A stretch of 64,000 nt of DNA from NCBI GenBank assembly GCA_025057015.1, contig JANWYG010000002.1, forward strand, positions 1-64,000. Reading direction: 5' to 3'. Below are positions 60,488 through 64,000 of this stretch, piece by piece. Numbering within the stretch: the first letter of the stretch is position 1; every line of letters starts with the position of its first letter. Both the position numbers and the translations under genes were made by a program. The stretch comes from Blastocatellia bacterium. Its GTDB lineage: Bacteria; Acidobacteriota; Blastocatellia; Chloracidobacteriales; JADJPF01. The notes below the pieces were generated by a model. That model had not been told where the DNA came from and did no database searches. It was given only the letters and a program-made list of their open reading frames with translations.

Positions 60488-60931
60488 CTATTCCACATTA
60501 CGCTCAGGACGCTTGATCATAACTATTTGGTTACCCCGCGTATTATATCGAACTTCGTCCATGATATGGTAGATAAGCATCACTCCCCTACCACAAGGCC
60601 GCAGAATGTAGTCAGGATCCGTAGGATTTGGCAAGCTCCTAAAATCAAACCCCTCGCCCTCATCCCGGATAGTGAAAGTGGCCTCATGGCGGGTAATCTG
60701 TGCCGTTATATAGACCTTCTTATCTGGATCACATTTATTGCCATGCTTGATAGCGTTAGCTATGGCTTCATCTAAGGCTACAAACATGTTAGAAGTCGAT
60801 GGTTTTATTATGCAATAACGAGCAGTACGATCTATCAAAAAAGGCAGCACTTCGTGCATACACTCTATTTTGCTTGGTATTATGTACTCTATCTTCTCGA
60901 TTTCAAACGGCAAAATATCACAGTCCTGCAT
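60488..60931 (-). CDS. RsbW-like anti-sigma factor / serine-protein kinase (HATPase_c)
   Basis: I choose the ATG at 60931, with GGAG 6 nt upstream, instead of a TTG four codons earlier. The 147-residue product has the small GHKL ATPase fold of RsbW/SpoIIAB: N box 'VALDEAIANAIKHGNKCDP', G1 box 'IRDEGEGFDFRSLP', and G2 box 'RPCGRGVMLIYHIMDEV'. Such proteins bind a sigma factor or phosphorylate an anti-anti-sigma factor; neither partner is adjacent, so the target is unknown. It precedes carA by 45 bp and may be its first operon gene or a separate unit. It diverges from the TPR gene at 61087. Confidence 0.85.
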   Translation of the reverse strand: MQDCDILPFEIEKIEYIIPSKIECMHEVLPFLIDRTARYCIIKPSTSNMFVALDEAIANAIKHGNKCDPDKKVYITAQITRHEATFTIRDEGEGFDFRSLPNPTDPDYILRPCGRGVMLIYHIMDEVRYNTRGNQIVMIKRPERNVE

Positions 60932-61086
60932 ATCGCTCCACAAGTTACCAAAGAGAGTATTTTAGCCTCTAGCACATCCATATAAGAAAATCAACTTTCA
61001 AGAAACTAGCCCTGAAGTACTAATTCTACAATACCAGAAAGTAGCTGTTTGCAAGTGAAAAGTTTAATGCTAGAGTCTCAAAAAGA

Positions 61087-62547
61087 ATGAGAGCAGGGAT
61101 TATCATCTTGCTAGTGTATATCGTAACGGCAGCAGCAGCTCAAAAACAACTGCCTGCCGGCCGCTCGGTCTCCTATTATCTTTCCAAAGGCGGTAGACTG
61201 TTAGAAACCGGCGATTATGCTACAGCGATCCTCTATCTCGAGGCAGCCTTGCGAGCACCACGCCGAGGAGTAAAGCCAGCCGTAATAGAACTTACTGAGA
61301 AACTGCTTGTTTCGGCGCGAATCTATGAGCAAGCCCGCATCGCTCGCGAAGCCGGCCGTATAGAAGAAGCTGTAGAAAAATACTGCCAAATAATGGCCAT
61401 CAACCCCATAGACCCCAAACCTTTAGAATTTATCTCCGAAGTGTACGACTATGCCACCGAAGGAGCGGAAAAAGCCGGTCAATACGAAGAAGCGGCTAGG
61501 CTATACGCCGCCTGGATGAAGTTTCATCCTTCAAGCGAACTGCCGCGCCAAGGATACATTAGGAATTTAAAGCGCGCTGCAGAAGCAGCCGTTTCCGAAG
61601 GTAAAACAGACCTTGCGATAAAGTTTTACGTACTACTAGTAACAGCCGATCCTTCAGATGAAACCAACAAAAGCCAGCTACGTAGCTTGCAGCGATCAAA
61701 TGACATAAAGAATGCTCAAGCGCTTATATCTTCAGGCAAGCTGACCGAAGCTATTACCGAACTTACCCGCCTCACTACGGTCTACCCAAAAGACGAAGAG
61801 ATAGAGCAACTGCTGAAAATGACTCGTGGCCAACGAGAGCTAGAGCTAGCAGAAAGAGCTTTTTCAAAATATAACTACCACGCCGCCTATGGATACTACA
61901 AACGAGCGCTTGCTGACCTACCCGAGCAACGTTCAAAAATAGCAGAGCGGCTTAGAGAAATAGAACAACGTACCGGAGCAAACTACGCTTCAGATGGTTT
62001 TATCATCCTGAAGGGAAAGGCAACTAAACCTGCTAAAATAGTAATAAGAGCAGACAAAGTAGAAACTACGGAAGGTGTTACGGTTACTTTAGGTGGCAAA
62101 GGGCTCCCCGAACGTGCCTACACAGCTAAGGTGCGTAACGCTGTCGGGGACATCAGATGTGAAATACTAGACCGACCATCGATGTCAAACGGCTACGCTC
62201 TCGCCCTAGGCCTTTGGCCAGGTAAAGACAAGGACTTCACCTTAGAAGTCGACTGGAAATTAGCCAGCAGCGGCACCATTTTCTGGGAAGGCGAGATAGA
62301 AAAAACTGCCAGAATAAGACTACAAGGCCCTTATGTAGACACCTCAGGCGCACAGCGCGTAAGCTGGAGCGGAGATCCACTACCACATGCGGCATACGAG
62401 CTCAAAATAGAACTAGCAGAAGCTTCTACAGCAAAGGTAGAACTCTTAGAAGCTCCTTCGACAGAAAATGACTACGCTACGACAGTCAGTATATCTGCAG
62501 TACGACAACAGGTGAAGTTGCAACTAACATGGAAACTTGTCGATTAG
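61087..62547 (+). CDS. Secreted TPR-repeat protein
   Basis: A 486-residue exported protein (signal peptide MRAGIIILLVYIVTAAAAQ). TPR-like helix pairs fill residues ~25-300, for example 'GRLLETGDYATAILYLEAALRAPRRG', 'AGRIEEAVEKYCQIMAINPIDPKPLEF', 'SGKLTEAITELTRLTTVYPKDEEI' and 'YNYHAAYGYYKRALADLPEQ'. The final ~190 residues are beta-rich ('IVIRADKVETTEGVTVTLGGKGLPERAYTAKV') and match nothing I can name. It may act as a scaffold in the periplasm or envelope. Ribosome site weak (AAAAAGA). Its stop overlaps the convergent small gene by 4 bp. Confidence 0.75.
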   Translation: MRAGIIILLVYIVTAAAAQKQLPAGRSVSYYLSKGGRLLETGDYATAILYLEAALRAPRRGVKPAVIELTEKLLVSARIYEQARIAREAGRIEEAVEKYCQIMAINPIDPKPLEFISEVYDYATEGAEKAGQYEEAARLYAAWMKFHPSSELPRQGYIRNLKRAAEAAVSEGKTDLAIKFYVLLVTADPSDETNKSQLRSLQRSNDIKNAQALISSGKLTEAITELTRLTTVYPKDEEIEQLLKMTRGQRELELAERAFSKYNYHAAYGYYKRALADLPEQRSKIAERLREIEQRTGANYASDGFIILKGKATKPAKIVIRADKVETTEGVTVTLGGKGLPERAYTAKVRNAVGDIRCEILDRPSMSNGYALALGLWPGKDKDFTLEVDWKLASSGTIFWEGEIEKTARIRLQGPYVDTSGAQRVSWSGDPLPHAAYELKIELAEASTAKVELLEAPSTENDYATTVSISAVRQQVKLQLTWKLVD

Positions 62548-62792
62548 TCGTCCACACGTATCCTCAAGCTACGAAGGAAGTTACGGTCCTCAGCGCTGAT
62601 CATATCCGCTAGCTCAGGCTTAGCTTCAGCCCGTATACGCGCAAGGCAAATGTTGGCTTCCACCATCAAGATGGTTTCATAGCCCGCATCACGTATCCGC
62701 TCCATCGCCGCCTTGACCATAGGTGATTCATGTATCGCTTGATCTATAGCCTGGCCCAGGAGCTTTGTTAAATCTCGTACCTTTTCATCCAC
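62544..62792 (-). CDS. Small hypothetical protein
   Basis: An 82-residue acidic/helical protein that starts at GTG (62792) with AGAAG upstream and ends in 4-bp convergent overlap with the TPR gene. The sequence 'LTKLLGQAIDQAIHESPMVKAAMERIRDAGYETILMVEANICLA' could be two helices and a strand. It contains no signal peptide and no known motif. Codon use and the fitting position between two genes suggest a real gene, but its function is unknown. Confidence 0.6.
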   Translation of the reverse strand: MDEKVRDLTKLLGQAIDQAIHESPMVKAAMERIRDAGYETILMVEANICLARIRAEAKPELADMISAEDRNFLRSLRIRVDD

Positions 62793-62800
62793 TACAGCTT

Positions 62801-63562
62801 CTATTTTACATCGATAGTCATAGTAGTAAACGTGCTTTGCCAGTTTTCAGCAGACCTCAGATAAACCGCAAAGAAAAGCGTCTTTCCAGGACACTTCAGC
62901 TTGAACCTAGCAACACCATTAGAGTCAGTGTGAACAAACTCACGACGAAGGCAGATAATGCCCACAGGAAAACCTTTAAGTGGCTCACCTTTAAACAACA
63001 GTCGCACTGAAAAATCCTTACCTACAACAGCTTTGAATGGATCATCCTGTGGAACAAGTTCAAGCTCCAACCCAACAGGCAATACCCAAGAGCTATCTTG
63101 CCCATCACCAACCTTCACAAAAGTCTTCATGCACTTAGTATAGGTCTCATACCAAGGTTTGCGCCCTCTCTGCCTCATCCAAAGAGCTCGGATCTCCTCA
63201 GTAGCTCCTATCTCAGTAAAGTAATGTTCCACATCGTCATCAGAAAGAGTTATCTGCCTCGGCTTTAGCTGCAACCAGATCGTGGCCACTCCGTTTTCCG
63301 AAAATTCATGCAAGAAAGTCAAAGAACGCTCACTCACAGAAAAATTGTCTAATGTAGTCTTCTTACCATTTATGCGGCAGGTAGCCTCTGAGATCCTGCT
63401 AGGATCGATAGGAAACTCGACGTTAGGAAAGTCCATTCCAGAACTCACGTCAAAACGCATCGAGCAACCTGCAGATAGGTAGAATTCGGCTGGCATCAGC
63501 CAAGTCTCATGCGGAGCCGCGCTTGCAGCCAGTAATAGCACTAATAAACTTACAAGTCTCAT
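62801..63562 (-). CDS. DUF4198-like secreted protein
   Basis: A 253-residue exported protein with a short signal peptide (MRLVSLLVLLLAASA) followed by 'APHETWLMPAEFYLSAG', the start seen in DUF4198 proteins (HExWLxP). The middle ('GVATIWLQLKPRQITLSDDDVEHYFTEIGA') and the C-terminal domain ('PVGLELELVPQDDPF', 'VRLLFKGEPLKGFPVGIICLRREFVHTDSNGVARFKL') also fit; the latter is Ig-like. DUF4198 proteins are often near metal-uptake genes and contain conserved histidines, so metal binding is possible. No transporter is next to it. Its start codon lies in a long inverted repeat shared with the next gene's upstream region. Confidence 0.82.
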   Translation of the reverse strand: MRLVSLLVLLLAASAAPHETWLMPAEFYLSAGCSMRFDVSSGMDFPNVEFPIDPSRISEATCRINGKKTTLDNFSVSERSLTFLHEFSENGVATIWLQLKPRQITLSDDDVEHYFTEIGATEEIRALWMRQRGRKPWYETYTKCMKTFVKVGDGQDSSWVLPVGLELELVPQDDPFKAVVGKDFSVRLLFKGEPLKGFPVGIICLRREFVHTDSNGVARFKLKCPGKTLFFAVYLRSAENWQSTFTTMTIDVK

Positions 63563-63612
63563 AAGTGTCAGTCTACCTTTGCTTTACCAAATCAAAAATT
63601 TTGGCACTTATG
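63560..63612. promoter_or_regulatory. 8-bp inverted repeat with 37-bp spacer in the divergent region
   Basis: CATAAGTG (63560-63567) and CACTTATG (63605-63612) are perfect inverted copies. The left arm contains the start codon of the DUF4198 gene. A smaller inverted repeat, CCAAA/TTTGG, lies between them. It could be an operator pair for divergent control or a leader structure. Confidence 0.4.
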
Positions 63613-63619
63613 GGCTCGG

Positions 63620-63648
63620 TTGCTTTTTCCATGCCCGATTCTTATAAT
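63620..63648 (+). promoter_or_regulatory. Predicted promoter of the DnaC-like gene
   Basis: TTGCTT (63620-63625), a 17-bp spacer and a perfect TATAAT (63643-63648) precede the ATG at 63677 by about 30 bp. The -35 is only partly canonical. Confidence 0.5.
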
Positions 63649-63676
63649 CATTCAAAATTTGCCTCGAAGAAACGTT

Positions 63677-64000
63677 ATGCTAGCTCTAGATCAAGAGAGA
63701 AGCAAAGAAGGTGATCCTTGTCCCCTATGTTACGGTACTGGGTGGGAAGAAGTAGACAGTTACGCTGTACGACCCTGCCAGTGCAGAAAGAAGAGCCGCA
63801 CCGAGTCACTACTTACAGCTGCTCGCATACCTAAACGATATGAAAACTGCAGTTTTGAAAACTATATTCCCCAAGGCTCGCCTAGTAATAGCAACGCTTT
63901 AATCTCCCAAGCCCGTGCCGTGCTAGAATGCAAAGCTTTCGTCCGCGAGTATCCAAACGTGGACTTCGGCTTACTATTCCTAGGAAACTGTGGCGTAGGA
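63677..64000 (+). CDS. DnaC-like helicase loader / ATP-binding protein (partial, N-terminal part)
   Basis: The frame is open from the ATG at 63677 to the window edge (108 codons) and runs on beyond it. It begins MLALDQERSKEGD and carries a zinc-binding motif C-P-L-C (CPLCYGTGW) and C-Q-C (RPCQCRKK), then 'RIPKRYENCSFENY', and breaks off in 'GLLFLGNCGVG', which is the start of a Walker A motif. This matches bacterial DnaC/DnaI-type ATPases with an N-terminal zinc finger, which load replicative helicase; IstB-type transposition helpers are related but usually lack this zinc region. The rest is outside the window. Confidence 0.8.
   Translation, partial: MLALDQERSKEGDPCPLCYGTGWEEVDSYAVRPCQCRKKSRTESLLTAARIPKRYENCSFENYIPQGSPSNSNALISQARAVLECKAFVREYPNVDFGLLFLGNCGVG

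Noticed and set aside
63641-63660. Second FadR box (TCATTCA) near the DnaC-like gene
   Set aside because: Only one half-site is present (TCATTCA); the opposite half does not match, so it is no palindrome.
63677-64000. IstB-type transposition helper and therefore an insertion sequence
   Set aside because: The N-terminal CxxC...CxC zinc motif points to DnaC/DnaI-type loaders, and no transposase or terminal inverted repeat is seen; the gene is cut by the window edge, so the possibility is low but not zero.

Overview
The window looks like a chromosomal segment of an Acidobacteriota bacterium, possibly of the Blastocatellia side of the phylum. Pointers are a VWFA-related protein of the type abundant in Acidobacteria (46162-47064), a proline-rich TonB with an ExbB-ExbD-ExbD operon, many secreted TPR proteins, a FHA/cNMP/DUF4388 protein and paired secreted amidohydrolases. 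Base composition is moderate and isoleucine is very often encoded by ATA. The assignment is inference from gene content. I see no rRNA, tRNA, insertion sequence, integrase or CRISPR array.

Layout. 1-7272 (+): end of an IPT/TIG-like protein, a TonB-C protein, NAD-type isocitrate dehydrogenase, leucyl aminopeptidase, a coiled-coil protein, and two overlapping secreted amidohydrolases, one without its metal ligands. 7455-8666 (+): an isolated CARF-HEPN ribonuclease of the TM1812/Csx family with an unusual leader. 8723-12622 (-): Spy/CpxP-like protein, two-domain M16 peptidase, NYN-type nuclease-like protein. 12744-14757 (+): dus, murB. 14793-22100 (-): a packed operon of PpiC isomerase, ABC-F ATPase, zinc-ribbon/SPOR protein, TPR metallopeptidase and ttcA. 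22244-28375: rpmB (+), then spoT-ridA (-) and tonB-exbB-exbD-exbD-TPR (-), the last closed by a clear terminator. 28760-33198 (-): tgt-yajC-secD-secF. 33382-38408 (-): an acyl-CoA operon of three crotonases, a dual-specificity phosphatase, 3-hydroxyacyl-CoA dehydrogenase and an AtuA-like protein.

38501-47064 (+): cysS, a YtxH protein and a DUF948-like protein, ileS-lspA-lgt-rluD, and the VWFA protein. 47069-48499 (-): FHA/cNMP/DUF4388. 48707-56644 (-): a five-gene beta-oxidation operon fadR-fadD-fadN-fadA-fadE with the gene order and domain order known from Bacillus. 57016-60931 (-): RsbW-like kinase, carA, BatC-like and BatD-like proteins. 61087-64000: secreted TPR protein, small hypothetical protein, DUF4198 protein and the beginning of a DnaC-like helicase loader.

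Two observations stand out. First, the fad operon starts with a TetR regulator behind an apparent sigma-70 promoter (TTGACT, 17 bp, TAATAT) whose start region is covered by an 18-bp palindrome, TGAATGACTCGTCATTCA, which fits the Bacillus subtilis FadR box at all but one position. Second, the CARF-HEPN protein has no cas gene or CRISPR array in about 64 kb, and its Shine-Dalgarno sequence is the right arm of a perfect hairpin. It could be a solitary cyclic-nucleotide-activated RNase with translational control.
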